From assembly GCA_021813155.1 (NCBI GenBank), contig JAKALK010000009.1, positions 1 to 21,335 on the forward strand: a stretch of 21,335 bases of DNA, read 5' to 3'. Below the pieces are notes generated by a model. The model was not told the DNA's origin. It saw only the letters and a list, made by a program, of their open reading frames with translations, and did not search any database. Of this stretch, positions 1-6,917 are shown in pieces (the stretch's first letter is position 1; every line of letters begins with the position of its first letter). The stretch is from a bacterium. Its GTDB lineage: Bacteria > Patescibacteriota > Minisyncoccia > UBA6257 > 2-01-FULL-56-20. Position numbers and translations under genes: made by a program.

Positions 1-2
1 GT

Positions 3-446
3 GGCAATTTTATCAAGAATCTAACTGAGCCACCCGAAGAAAATAAAATGAACCTTCAACCCAAAATTGATACCACCCCTAAGCCTGGTGACGAAAAGCT
101 AGTTAAAAAGGATATCGTCATGGGTGCTGGTCAAGAAGTTAAAGCAGGGGACACTATTTCTGTTAATTATGTTGGTATCCTCGAGAACGGTACCAAATTT
201 GACAGCTCCTACGACCGTCATCAGCCATTTGAATTTATCGTTGGAGCCGGCCAAGTTATCAGGGGTTGGGATATCGGACTTATTGGCATGAAAGCGGGCG
301 GAAAAAGAGAACTCATTATTCCCTCCGAACTTGCCTATGGTAAAACAGGACAGGGAACTATCCCGCCTAACTCCACTCTAAAATTCACCATTGAGCTTCT
401 AGAGATTAAAAATACCGGCAATGAGGTAATTAACCTCAAACCATAA
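3..446 (+). CDS. FKBP-type peptidyl-prolyl isomerase (5' end outside window)
   Basis: Catalyses cis-trans isomerisation of prolyl bonds and assists protein folding. The FKBP core is clear: VNYVGILENGTKFDSS, then FEFIVGAGQVIRGWD, then GMKAGGKRELIIPSELAYG, and finally IPPNSTLKFTIELLEI, which covers the usual active-site residues (Y, D, F, V-I, W, Y). The reading frame is open back to base 3. The ATG at 48 has no SD and is preceded by in-frame residues (GNFIKNLTEPPEENK) that read like a linker, so the true start, perhaps with a signal or membrane anchor, is probably upstream of the window. If ATG 48 is used, the protein has 132 residues. The stop is followed directly by the promoter of the next gene. 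Family assignment is secure; the start is not. Confidence 0.9.
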   Translation, partial: GNFIKNLTEPPEENKMNLQPKIDTTPKPGDEKLVKKDIVMGAGQEVKAGDTISVNYVGILENGTKFDSSYDRHQPFEFIVGAGQVIRGWDIGLIGMKAGGKRELIIPSELAYGKTGQGTIPPNSTLKFTIELLEIKNTGNEVINLKP

Positions 447-448
447 TC

Positions 449-477
449 TTGACCCTGCCTCGTTTAATTGCTAGATT
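449..477 (+). promoter_or_regulatory. Sigma70-type promoter for the small gene at 507
   Basis: TTGACC (449-454), a 17-nt spacer, then TAGATT (472-477). Transcription would start near 484, leaving a leader of about 23 nt that contains the SD ACAAGGAGG at 493-501. Seen by eye only. Confidence 0.55.
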
Positions 478-506
478 TCTGGAAGGCACACAACAAGGAG
501 GTTTGC

Positions 507-713
507 ATGGCGCTTGATTTCCGATCTGGTTCTCACGCTTCCATCGACGTTCTTCGTGATGACGTTGTAATCGGCCGCATCTTAAGTGACGGCCGCTACT
601 ACCCATTTCAAGTCTGCGGTCTCAACTCCAGCTTAAGTTGTGGTGATGTTCTCGACCTAAGCACCCATATGCTTGGGTTAGGCGAGCCCGCAGAAGCAGC
701 GGCGACCGGATAG
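507..713 (+). CDS. Small orphan protein, 68 aa, strong SD
   Basis: I do not recognise this protein. It begins MALDFRSGSHASIDVLRDD and ends in an alanine-rich tail (GEPAEAAATG). It has no membrane segment or signal peptide and looks like a small soluble beta-rich domain with one pair of cysteines (VCG and LSCGD). The frame is open back to 468, but the start is set at 507 because ACAAGGAGG (493-501) lies 5 nt upstream. The gene is a complete unit: promoter at 449-477, SD, short ORF, perfect terminator at 738-769. Codon choice looks more GC-rich than in the uvr genes. It is one of eight small genes in the window built this way. Confidence 0.7.
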   Translation: MALDFRSGSHASIDVLRDDVVIGRILSDGRYYPFQVCGLNSSLSCGDVLDLSTHMLGLGEPAEAAATG

Positions 714-737
714 ATCTCACACTGCCCACCCAGACAC

Positions 738-769
738 CCGCTCGCATTATTGCGAGCGGTCTGTTTTTT
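738..769 (+). terminator. Intrinsic terminator after the 507 gene
   Basis: Perfect 9-bp stem CCGCTCGCA (738-746) with TGCGAGCGG (751-759), loop TTAT, followed by TCTGTTTTTT. Confidence 0.9.
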
Positions 770-870
770 CGGGTAACCTATAAATCGATTGACTTGCATT
801 TTTTACTGTATTAACCTAAATCCCAGAGTTGGTTTGTTGATTATTCACCCGCCGTCACAAGGAGGGGATC

Positions 871-1074
871 ATGGCGGTAAACTTTACTCCAAAGGATAAG
901 ACATGCGACTTTGAAATCGGCGGCTCTCTGGTTGGAGAAATCACCGAGGCAGGTCGAATCCAGGTACACAGCTCGTCCTTCCACCGCGGAGTTGCCTTCG
1001 AATTGGAAGATGCCGAGTTGCTTATCAACCAGGCTCGTGCAATGAGGGAGAAAGCCCAAAATCCTCAAGAGTAG
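871..1074 (+). CDS. Small orphan protein, 67 aa, strong SD
   Basis: Unrecognised protein starting MAVNFTPKDKTCDFEIGG. The first two thirds look like beta strands (CDFEIGGSLVGEITEAGRIQV). The C-terminal third is a predicted amphipathic helix (AELLINQARAMREKAQNPQE). There is no signal peptide or membrane segment. The start is supported by ACAAGGAGG (857-865), 5 nt before the ATG, the same 9-mer as at the 507, 6634 and csrA genes. A TTGACT at 789-794 may be the -35 element, but no good -10 follows at the right distance. The gene is monocistronic, ending in a hairpin at 1094-1126. A minus-strand ORF across it (841-1146) has no SD and is a shadow. Confidence 0.72.
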   Translation: MAVNFTPKDKTCDFEIGGSLVGEITEAGRIQVHSSSFHRGVAFELEDAELLINQARAMREKAQNPQE

Positions 1075-1093
1075 GCAAAACCCCATCGTCAAC

Positions 1094-1126
1094 CCGCCCA
1101 GTATCTTGCTGGGCGGCTCGACTTTT
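1094..1126 (+). terminator. Intrinsic terminator after the 871 gene
   Basis: Perfect 8-bp stem CCGCCCAG (1094-1101) with CTGGGCGG (1109-1116), 7-nt loop, then CTCGACTTTT. The U-tract is weak. Confidence 0.7.
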
Positions 1127-1155
1127 AAACGAAAAGGGCGGATCATCGTCCGCCC
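1124..1155 (-). terminator. Intrinsic terminator overlapping the stop of the 1143-1469 gene
   Basis: On the minus strand, GGGCGGA (1155-1149) pairs with TCCGCCC (1142-1136), followed by TTTTCGTTT. The TGA stop (1145-1143) lies in the hairpin loop, so the last sense codons form the 5' arm of the terminator. Confidence 0.8.
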
Positions 1156-1469
1156 AAAACCTCCTCCCTCTTGGTCTGAAATATGTGTATGGCTGCGTCC
1201 CTCATTAAGTGAGCAAACATTGCTGCGATGCCGGGGATGACGACATATAATATTCTAAGCCACTTTTCCGCGCTTGTCTCTGGCGACCAAAGCAGCGCCA
1301 ACCAACACGCTACTGCATAACAAATCGTTGTTCTAATTGCCCGACCTTCGATCACCTCCAGTAATTGCCGGATAGATGCAAATTGAATATCTGGCTTTTT
1401 GATCTTCGCGAAGCATGTGGCAGTTTCGATCAGAAAAACCAGCGAAATGATTACAGTGAATGCACTCAC
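1143..1469 (-). CDS. Small membrane protein, about 108 aa, unknown function
   Basis: Unrecognised integral membrane protein. Three hydrophobic stretches are visible: an N-terminal one (AFTVIISLVFLIETATCF), a second near residues 47-57 (TTICYAVACWLALLW) and a third near 69-83 (ILYVVIPGIAAMFAHLM), with a charged C-terminus (KREEVLGGR). The start is taken as GTG at 1469 because AAGGAGG lies 5 nt before it; a longer frame from a TTG at 1499 would bury the SD inside the gene. Its promoter (1500-1528) overlaps the divergent uvrB promoter, and its terminator overlaps its own stop. Three short helices with a basic tail could suit a holin-like or regulatory membrane peptide, but that is speculation. 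Confidence 0.65.
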   Translation of the reverse strand: MSAFTVIISLVFLIETATCFAKIKKPDIQFASIRQLLEVIEGRAIRTTICYAVACWLALLWSPETSAEKWLRILYVVIPGIAAMFAHLMRDAAIHIFQTKREEVLGGR

Positions 1470-1499
1470 CTTGCCCTCCTTGAGACAGTTTCTCGGCAA

Positions 1500-1528
1500 A
1501 CTATAACAAACTTATTTTGACTTTTCAA
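1500..1528 (-). promoter_or_regulatory. Sigma70-type promoter for the 1143-1469 gene
   Basis: Minus strand: TTGAAA (1528-1523), 17-nt spacer, TATAGT (1505-1500). Start expected near 1493, giving a leader of about 24 nt with AAGGAGG. It overlaps the -35 region of the divergent uvrB promoter. Confidence 0.65.
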
Positions 1529-1544
1529 TCATACCTATTAGACT
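1517..1544 (+). promoter_or_regulatory. Probable uvrB promoter
   Basis: TTGACT (1517-1522), 16-nt spacer, TAGACT (1539-1544). The predicted start near 1551 gives a 40-nt leader that holds the hairpin at 1556-1581. The -10 match is only moderate. Confidence 0.45.
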
Positions 1545-1555
1545 TGTCTTGTACG

Positions 1556-1581
1556 TCCCCCATAGGGCAAAAGCCGGGGGA
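1556..1581 (+). promoter_or_regulatory. Hairpin in the uvrB leader
   Basis: TCCCCC (1556-1561) can pair with GGGGGA (1576-1581), enclosing GGC-AAAA-GCC (1566-1575) with a 4-nt bulge. It ends 9 nt before the uvrB ATG. There is no SD, so the stem may mark or hide the ribosome landing site. Structure judged by eye. Confidence 0.4.
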
Positions 1582-1590
1582 ATTTTGGAC

Positions 1591-3567
1591 ATGTCAAAAA
1601 AATTCAAACTTCAATCCACGCTTAGGCCTAGCGGAGATCAACCTCAAGCCATAGAGAAACTAGTTTTTGGTTTAGAACAAGGGTATAGTCATCAGACCCT
1701 TTTGGGCGTCACTGGCTCTGGGAAGACTTTCGCTATTGCGAATGTTATTGAGATGGTCCAAAAACCGACGCTCGTAATCGCCCACAATAAAACCCTAGCT
1801 GCTCAACTTTGTAATGAGTTCCGGGAGCTTTTTCCCGAAAACTCCGTAAATTATTTCGTTTCCTATTACGACTACTATCAACCCGAAGCCTACATGCCGA
1901 TTACTGACACTTACATTGATAAAGAAGCTATGATCAATGATGAAATTGATAAACTCCGCCACGCCGCCACTACCGCCTTACTTACCAGGAAAGATGTTAT
2001 TGTCGTTGCCTCCGTTTCCTGCATCTACGGCCTTGGCGCTCCAGAAGTCTATGAGGAGAATATTTTTCGGCTTAATAAAGGCGCGAAAATTGATCGCAAG
2101 GAATTTACTCGAAAACTGATTGAACTCCAGTTTAATCGCACTACTGCCGACTTGAAGCGTGGCACTTTTCGCCTCCGAGGAGATCATTGGGAAATTATGC
2201 CAGCCGATCGAGAAATTATTTACAACTTTGAGCTTAAGAACGGCAAAATTGACTCGATTTACGAAATTGATCCCGTCGAAGGGTTTTCGCCTGGAAAAAC
2301 CCCAGAAGTCCCGGAAATTATTTTTGCCCCGGCCAAACACTTTATTACTCCCAAAGAAGATCGAGATCGGGCGGTAAAAGTTATCCGCGAGGAGCTAAAA
2401 GAAAGACTTAAATATTTCGAAAAAAACGATAAATTACTCGAAGCAGAGCGATTAGAACGTCGAACTAAATTCGACCTAGCGATGATTAAAGAAATTGGTT
2501 ACTGCCATGGTATCGAAAACTATTCCCGACACTTGTCAGGTCGCATAGCCGGAGAGCCGCCAGAAACGCTTTTAGATTATTTTAAAAGAGATTTTTTGAC
2601 AGTTATAGATGAATCTCACGTAACTATTCCGCAATTAAACGGCATGTTTGAGGGAGACGCCTCTAGAAAAAAGACTCTCATTGAGTATGGCTTTCGCCTC
2701 CCGTCCGCCGCCGATAATCGTCCTCTCAAGTTTTTAGAATTTGAAAAACATATTAGCCAGGTAATCTTCACTTCAGCCACTCCAGGGCCATATGAGTACA
2801 AAAAATCCAAACAGATTATCGAACAAATCATTCGCCCTACCGGTCTAGTCGACCCTCAAATTACCATTCGACCAGCTCGTGGTCAGGTTCAGGATTTAAT
2901 CCCCGAAATCAAGAAACGGATTTTAAGCAGAGAGAGGGTTTTAATAACTACTCTGACTAAAAAAATGGCTGAGGATTTAACCGACTATTTAAATCAGGCA
3001 TCTATTAAGGTTGCTTACCTACACAGTGATGTCGCCACCCTAGATCGAATTCGCATCCTTACTAATCTTAGAAAAGGAGAATTTGATGTCTTAGTTGGTG
3101 TCAACCTATTAAGGGAAGGTTTGGATTTACCCGAAGTTTCTCTTGTGGCCATCCTCGATGCCGACAAGGAGGGATTTTTAAGAAGCGAAACTTCGTTAAT
3201 TCAAACCATTGGTCGTGCCGCTAGAAACGTTACCGGAGAAGTTTTGATTTATGCGGACAACATCACTGGATCCATTAAGCGAGCCGTGGGCGAAACCGAG
3301 CGTCGCCGCAAAATTCAACTTGAATACAACGCGAAAAATGGCATTACCCCAAAAACCATCGTTAAATCGATAAAAGACATCTTGCCAGATGTTAGTGAGC
3401 TGCTAAATTTGGAATTGAAACCAATTTCAAAATCACAGCCCGCGATTAAAAAACTTATTCAATCTAAAGAATTAGAAATGAAAAAAGCTGCCCAGCGTCT
3501 AGATTTTGAACTCGCTGCCGTTTTAAGAGACGAAATAAAAGAATTAGCCAAAAAAATGAAAAAATGA
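1591..3567 (+). CDS. uvrB: UvrABC system protein B (excision nuclease helicase subunit)
   Basis: Loads onto damaged DNA with UvrA, verifies the lesion using its helicase fold and beta-hairpin, and recruits UvrC. Features from the N-terminus: GDQPQAI near 15-21, Walker A GVTGSGKT at 39-46, the beta-hairpin motif YYDYYQPEAY near residue 95, a UvrA-binding domain around 150-250, the DEAD-type motif IDESHV near 338, helicase motif VI QTIGRAARN near 540, and a C-terminal UVR motif (AAQRLDFELAAVLRDEI) that should contact UvrC. At 658 residues it is full length. ATG 1591 is chosen over an upstream in-frame TTG (1549) because it gives the canonical N-terminus and leaves the leader hairpin untranslated. 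It heads the uvrB-uvrA-uvrC locus. Confidence 0.98.
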   Translation: MSKKFKLQSTLRPSGDQPQAIEKLVFGLEQGYSHQTLLGVTGSGKTFAIANVIEMVQKPTLVIAHNKTLAAQLCNEFRELFPENSVNYFVSYYDYYQPEAYMPITDTYIDKEAMINDEIDKLRHAATTALLTRKDVIVVASVSCIYGLGAPEVYEENIFRLNKGAKIDRKEFTRKLIELQFNRTTADLKRGTFRLRGDHWEIMPADREIIYNFELKNGKIDSIYEIDPVEGFSPGKTPEVPEIIFAPAKHFITPKEDRDRAVKVIREELKERLKYFEKNDKLLEAERLERRTKFDLAMIKEIGYCHGIENYSRHLSGRIAGEPPETLLDYFKRDFLTVIDESHVTIPQLNGMFEGDASRKKTLIEYGFRLPSAADNRPLKFLEFEKHISQVIFTSATPGPYEYKKSKQIIEQIIRPTGLVDPQITIRPARGQVQDLIPEIKKRILSRERVLITTLTKKMAEDLTDYLNQASIKVAYLHSDVATLDRIRILTNLRKGEFDVLVGVNLLREGLDLPEVSLVAILDADKEGFLRSETSLIQTIGRAARNVTGEVLIYADNITGSIKRAVGETERRRKIQLEYNAKNGITPKTIVKSIKDILPDVSELLNLELKPISKSQPAIKKLIQSKELEMKKAAQRLDFELAAVLRDEIKELAKKMKK

Positions 3568-3571
3568 AAAT

Positions 3572-3619
3572 TAAACCAATAGAAATATACAGGGCCTCGC
3601 AATTGTGCCGCGAGGCCCT
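3572..3619 (-). terminator. Terminator of the 3642-3836 gene, between convergent genes
   Basis: Perfect 10-bp stem AGGGCCTCGC (3591-3600) with GCGAGGCCCT (3610-3619), 9-nt loop. The T-rich tail (TGTATATTTCTATTGGTTTT) is on the minus-strand side; the plus-strand side has none. It may still block read-through from uvrB. Confidence 0.7.
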
Positions 3620-3641
3620 AGGTGAACCGAGAGGAGGAAGG

Positions 3642-3836
3642 TTATTGAACTGGCGAAACGACGGTATCGCCACTCAGAACGAGGACTTTATAAGTCGTTT
3701 CGTTCCGGACGTCGAAATATCCTTGCTTGCCGAGAGACGGAGCAAGCAACCGGTGAACGTCATCGCAGTCCGTGACAAAGAATTCAGCCCCGTCCCGCAA
3801 TCCTCTCAAGAGACTTGTTACTTCAGTAAGCGCCAT
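3642..3836 (-). CDS. Small orphan protein, 64 aa
   Basis: Unrecognised soluble protein starting MALTEVTSLLRGLRDGAEFF, inserted between uvrB and uvrA on the opposite strand. It has no membrane segment or signal peptide. It is accepted over the overlapping plus-strand frame (3564-3881) because it has a consensus promoter (3883-3910), a purine-rich AGAAGGGGG about 9 nt before the ATG, and a strong hairpin right after its stop. Sequence character is an N-terminal helix (LTEVTSLLRGL), a central HRLLAPSLGKQGYFDVRNE and a beta-rich end (TTYKVLVLSGDTVVSPV). Whether it relates to DNA repair cannot be told; the position may only reflect that small cassettes fill gaps in this genome. Confidence 0.65.
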   Translation of the reverse strand: MALTEVTSLLRGLRDGAEFFVTDCDDVHRLLAPSLGKQGYFDVRNETTYKVLVLSGDTVVSPVQ

Positions 3837-3882
3837 GCAACTGACCCCCTTCTAGAAAAATGGAAATTCACATCTGGTTAAC

Positions 3883-3910
3883 ATTATAAACAAAAATAGA
3901 CATTTGTCAA
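3883..3910 (-). promoter_or_regulatory. Perfect consensus sigma70 promoter for the 3642-3836 gene
   Basis: Minus strand: TTGACA (3910-3905), 16-nt spacer, TATAAT (3888-3883). Start expected near 3876. The -35 sits 10 nt before the uvrA ATG, so transcription of the two genes may interfere. Confidence 0.85.
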
Positions 3911-3919
3911 GTGGTTAAA

Positions 3920-6520
3920 ATGAAAAACAAAATCGTTATCAAAAACGCCCGGGAACACAATTTGAAAAGTATTAACCTTGAGCTTCCACGGGATAAAATG
4001 ATTGTTTTTACCGGTCTCTCTGGTTCCGGTAAATCCAGTCTAGCTTTTGATACCATCTTCGCCGAGGGACAAAGGCGTTACATTGAATCCCTTTCTGCTT
4101 ATGCCAGGCAATTTTTAGGACGACTTGATAAACCCGATGTTGACGAAATAGAGGGTCTTTCTCCTGCCATCTCAATCGACCAGAAAAGTCATTCGGCCAA
4201 TCCAAGGTCAACGGTTGCAACCATTACCGAAATCTATGACTATCTTCGCGTCCTTTTTGCTCGTGTTGGTGTTCCTCATTGCCCTAAATGCGGTAAAGAG
4301 ATCCGAAGAATGACTAAAGAAGAAATTGTCGACGCAATCATTGAATTCACAAAATTAAATCGGGGCATTGATCAAAAAGCGCGCAAAGAAGACAAGCCTA
4401 AAAGTCTTAGGAAAATCGCTCTCCGCAGCGCTACACCTCGCACCGAAACCAATGAACTCATTATATTAGCAACTACCGTTCGAGGCAGAAAGGGAGAATA
4501 TTACCAGCTCCTGTACGACTTCTTAAACGCCGGATTTAGAGAAGTTCGGGTTGATAGCAAATTTTATTCCTTAAAAAACCGTATCGAGCTAAGCCGTTAT
4601 CAGCAGCATACCATCCAGCTAGTTGTCGATCGTATTCCTTTAGAAACTGATTTTAAAGATAAAAACAACCGTCTCCGCCTAGCCGAAGCCGTTGAGTATG
4701 CTCTAAAATACGGCAACGATGTCATCGATGTTTTAGCCGGCAATAATCAACTATCCCTGTCTTCAAAATTCGCTTGTCCCGACGATAATTTCTCTTTTCC
4801 CGAGATAGAACCCCGTCTTTTCTCTTTTAATAGCCCCTACGGAGCCTGTGAGGAATGTCACGGTTTAGGTACCGAAAGTATTTGGTCGGATAAGCCCTGC
4901 CCGAAATGTTTAGGTAAAAGACTTAAAGGAGAAGCTCTAAGCGTTTTGATAAAAAATAAAAATATCGTCGGGACAACCGCAATGTCGATTTCTGACGCCT
5001 ACGATTTCTTTTCAAAAATAGAGAAATCGGAAGGCAAAAAGTTTTTAGAAGTCGCGGAGCTTCCCCTTAAGGAAATCAAAAATCGGCTAAGGTTTATGAT
5101 TGATGTTGGTTTAGATTATTTAACCCTAGATCGTAAAGCGGGCACCTTATCCGGCGGCGAAGCCCAGAGGATTCGCCTAGCCTCGCAGATTGGGTCCCGC
5201 CTTGTCGGCACACTCTACATTTTAGACGAACCTACTATCGGGCTCCATCAACGCGACAACGAAAAATTAATTCTTACTCTTCATGAACTAAAAGACCTAG
5301 GGAATACCATCATCATTGTGGAACACGATGAAGAAACCATTCGTGAATCTGACTATTTAGTCGATATTGGTCCCGGTGCTGGTATTCATGGCGGTGAAAT
5401 TGTCGCCCAAGGACCGATTCCCGAGATTTTGAAAGATAAAACCCAAACTTCTCTTACTCTCGAGTACCTTCGGGGTAAAAAATTCATAGAAGTACCAGAA
5501 GAACGCCGGAAAATCTCCAAAGACAAACCCCATTTAAAAATTCGGGGAGCTTATGCCAACAACCTTCAAGATCTTGATGTTGATATTCCGCTTGGTCGCT
5601 TTGTTTGTGTTACTGGCGTTTCTGGCTCAGGTAAAAGCTCACTTGTTTATGATGTTATTTACAAGGCTCTTTCTGGACGATATGGAGGCACCCATTACCG
5701 TGAATTCGGTTGCAAATCAGTGATTGGTACGGAATATTTAAATCGTTTAATTAATATTGATCAATCACCGATTGGCCGCACTCCGCGCTCTAACCCGGCA
5801 ACCTACGTTGGGGCCTGGACTTATATTCGAGACTTATTTGCCGCCACTGAAGACGCCAGATTTCGTGGTTATAAAATTGGCCGTTTTAGTTTTAATCGCC
5901 CCGGTGGGCGTTGCGAAAACTGCGAAGGCCACGGCACGATCGCCATCGAGATGCACTTCCTCCCCACGGTTTATGTAAAATGTGACGTTTGCAAGGGCAA
6001 GCGCTTCGATCGTGAGACCTTAGAAGTTGAATATAAAGATAAAAATATTTATGACGTTCTCCAAATGACCATCGAAGAGGCCAATCAATTTTTTGAAGAT
6101 ATCCCTTGGCTCCACGACCGGCTGAAAATCTTGGATGAAGTTGGTCTTGGATATCTCACTCTTGGACAGTCCGCTACCACGCTTTCTGGCGGCGAAGCCC
6201 AGAGAGTGAAACTTTCATCCGAGCTCGGGAAACGCGACACCATGAAAACAATATATCTTTTAGACGAGCCCACCACCGGTCTTCACTTCGCCGATGTTCA
6301 TAAACTTCTTGATGTTCTTCAAAAATTGGTTGACAAGGGTAATACCGTGGTCGTTATCGAACATAATTTAGACGTTATCAAAACCGCCGACTGGATCATC
6401 GATTTAGGCCCTGAAGGAGGAGTTAAGGGCGGAAAGATTGTGGCGCAAGGCGAGCCGGAATATATTGCCAGACGTAGTGATAGTTACACCGGAGAGTATT
6501 TAAGAAAAGTACTAAAATAA
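3920..6520 (+). CDS. uvrA: UvrABC system protein A (damage-recognition ATPase), insertion domain missing
   Basis: Dimeric ABC-type ATPase that scans DNA for bulky lesions and delivers UvrB. Visible: Walker A GLSGSGKSS near 32-40; a UvrB-binding region (about 120-265) with CPKCGKE; first zinc module (KFACPDD...GACEECHGLG); signature LSGGEAQRIRLASQIG and Walker B YILDEP; then the second half with GVSGSGKSS, the intact second zinc module (GRCENCEGHG...KCDVCKGKRF), LSGGEAQRVKLSSELG and YLLDEPTTGLH. At 866 residues it is shorter than the usual ~940: only about ten residues separate CHGLG from CPKCLGKRL, where the insertion domain normally lies. The first zinc module has CPDD in place of CPxC. ATG 3920 is preferred to GTG 3911; neither has an SD. 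Confidence 0.97.
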   Translation: MKNKIVIKNAREHNLKSINLELPRDKMIVFTGLSGSGKSSLAFDTIFAEGQRRYIESLSAYARQFLGRLDKPDVDEIEGLSPAISIDQKSHSANPRSTVATITEIYDYLRVLFARVGVPHCPKCGKEIRRMTKEEIVDAIIEFTKLNRGIDQKARKEDKPKSLRKIALRSATPRTETNELIILATTVRGRKGEYYQLLYDFLNAGFREVRVDSKFYSLKNRIELSRYQQHTIQLVVDRIPLETDFKDKNNRLRLAEAVEYALKYGNDVIDVLAGNNQLSLSSKFACPDDNFSFPEIEPRLFSFNSPYGACEECHGLGTESIWSDKPCPKCLGKRLKGEALSVLIKNKNIVGTTAMSISDAYDFFSKIEKSEGKKFLEVAELPLKEIKNRLRFMIDVGLDYLTLDRKAGTLSGGEAQRIRLASQIGSRLVGTLYILDEPTIGLHQRDNEKLILTLHELKDLGNTIIIVEHDEETIRESDYLVDIGPGAGIHGGEIVAQGPIPEILKDKTQTSLTLEYLRGKKFIEVPEERRKISKDKPHLKIRGAYANNLQDLDVDIPLGRFVCVTGVSGSGKSSLVYDVIYKALSGRYGGTHYREFGCKSVIGTEYLNRLINIDQSPIGRTPRSNPATYVGAWTYIRDLFAATEDARFRGYKIGRFSFNRPGGRCENCEGHGTIAIEMHFLPTVYVKCDVCKGKRFDRETLEVEYKDKNIYDVLQMTIEEANQFFEDIPWLHDRLKILDEVGLGYLTLGQSATTLSGGEAQRVKLSSELGKRDTMKTIYLLDEPTTGLHFADVHKLLDVLQKLVDKGNTVVVIEHNLDVIKTADWIIDLGPEGGVKGGKIVAQGEPEYIARRSDSYTGEYLRKVLK

Positions 6521-6554
6521 TCATTAAGCCCTACCTCTTTAGTTTCTTGCGAGT

Positions 6555-6582
6555 TTGACAACTTCTCTAGCCTTAATTAAAT
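6555..6582 (+). promoter_or_regulatory. Promoter for the 6634-csrA unit
   Basis: TTGACA (6555-6560), 16-nt spacer, TTAAAT (6577-6582). It lies in the 113-nt gap after uvrA, which holds no gene and no clear terminator. Confidence 0.5.
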
Positions 6583-6633
6583 TTACTTTTAGCGTTACTG
6601 GTCTGGTGGGCTATAACTTCACAAGGAGGTGCT

Positions 6634-6765
6634 ATGAGCCGACCAATTCAGCGAATCGGAGTGACGATCAAGGCTCCCCAAGAGAAAGAGAAATCAACTA
6701 GTTTTCCATTCTGGTCATTCGTTATTCTTGCGACCGGGGTTGCGATTTTTTTTCTGGGTTTGTAG
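6634..6765 (+). CDS. 43-aa membrane peptide, possibly the 0-frame product of a frameshifted gene
   Basis: Starts MSRPIQRIGVTIKAPQEKEK and continues into one hydrophobic segment (FPFWSFVILATGVAIFFLGL) before a TAG. ACAAGGAGG (6621-6629) lies 4 nt before the ATG. The hydrophobic segment is encoded across a run of eight T (6746-6753). A -1 slip there would bypass the TAG and join a second open frame ending at 6917, giving a two-helix protein of 94 residues. It probably shares a transcript with csrA, which starts 50 nt after the second frame ends. Function unknown. As written it is a tiny single-span membrane protein. Confidence 0.6.
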   Translation: MSRPIQRIGVTIKAPQEKEKSTSFPFWSFVILATGVAIFFLGL

Positions 6766-6917
6766 GTGGTCGCAAGTACGGATTTCTTGCGATTGGATTA
6801 GTCATTAACTTGGCTTGGGCTCTTTTCCCGCTTCGGTATTACCTAAAACGGCGCGAAAAGAAGCCTCCCCAAAATCTCACCCAAATCCCTGGCATCGACT
6901 GGGAAAGAACCGTTTAA
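6746..6917 (+). other. Poly-T slip site and -1 frame continuation of the 6634 gene
   Basis: Zero-frame codons ATT TTT TTT CTG cover 6745-6756. The slippery heptamer T TTT TTT is at 6747-6753. After a -1 slip the frame reads SGFVGGRKYGFLAIGLV and on to a TAA at 6915-6917. This part contains a second hydrophobic helix (FLAIGLVINLAWALFPL), then a basic patch (RYYLKRREKK) and a soluble tail ending GIDWERTV. The continuation has no start codon with SD of its own. Options: programmed frameshifting, polymerase slippage on the T run, a one-base mutation, or a homopolymer error. Confidence 0.6.

Noticed and set aside
424..438. GAGGT-AATTA-ACCTC inverted repeat at the end of the FKBP gene
   Set aside because: Five base pairs, inside the coding region, with no U-tract; not a convincing terminator.
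608..1146. Minus-strand frames across the 507 and 871 genes
   Set aside because: They lack SDs and cover terminator hairpins; they are shadows of the plus-strand genes.
1549..1590. Upstream TTG extension of uvrB
   Set aside because: It would translate the leader hairpin and add residues not typical of UvrB; ATG 1591 gives the canonical N-terminus.
3564..3881. 105-aa plus-strand frame after uvrB
   Set aside because: It has no SD and overlaps the terminator hairpin; the opposite strand has a consensus promoter, SD-like site, ORF and terminator at the same place.
3899..3908. GACATTTGTC inverted repeat before uvrA as a possible SOS operator
   Set aside because: It is only a 4+4 repeat, lies within the -35 region, matches no LexA box I know, and has no second copy before uvrB or dinB.
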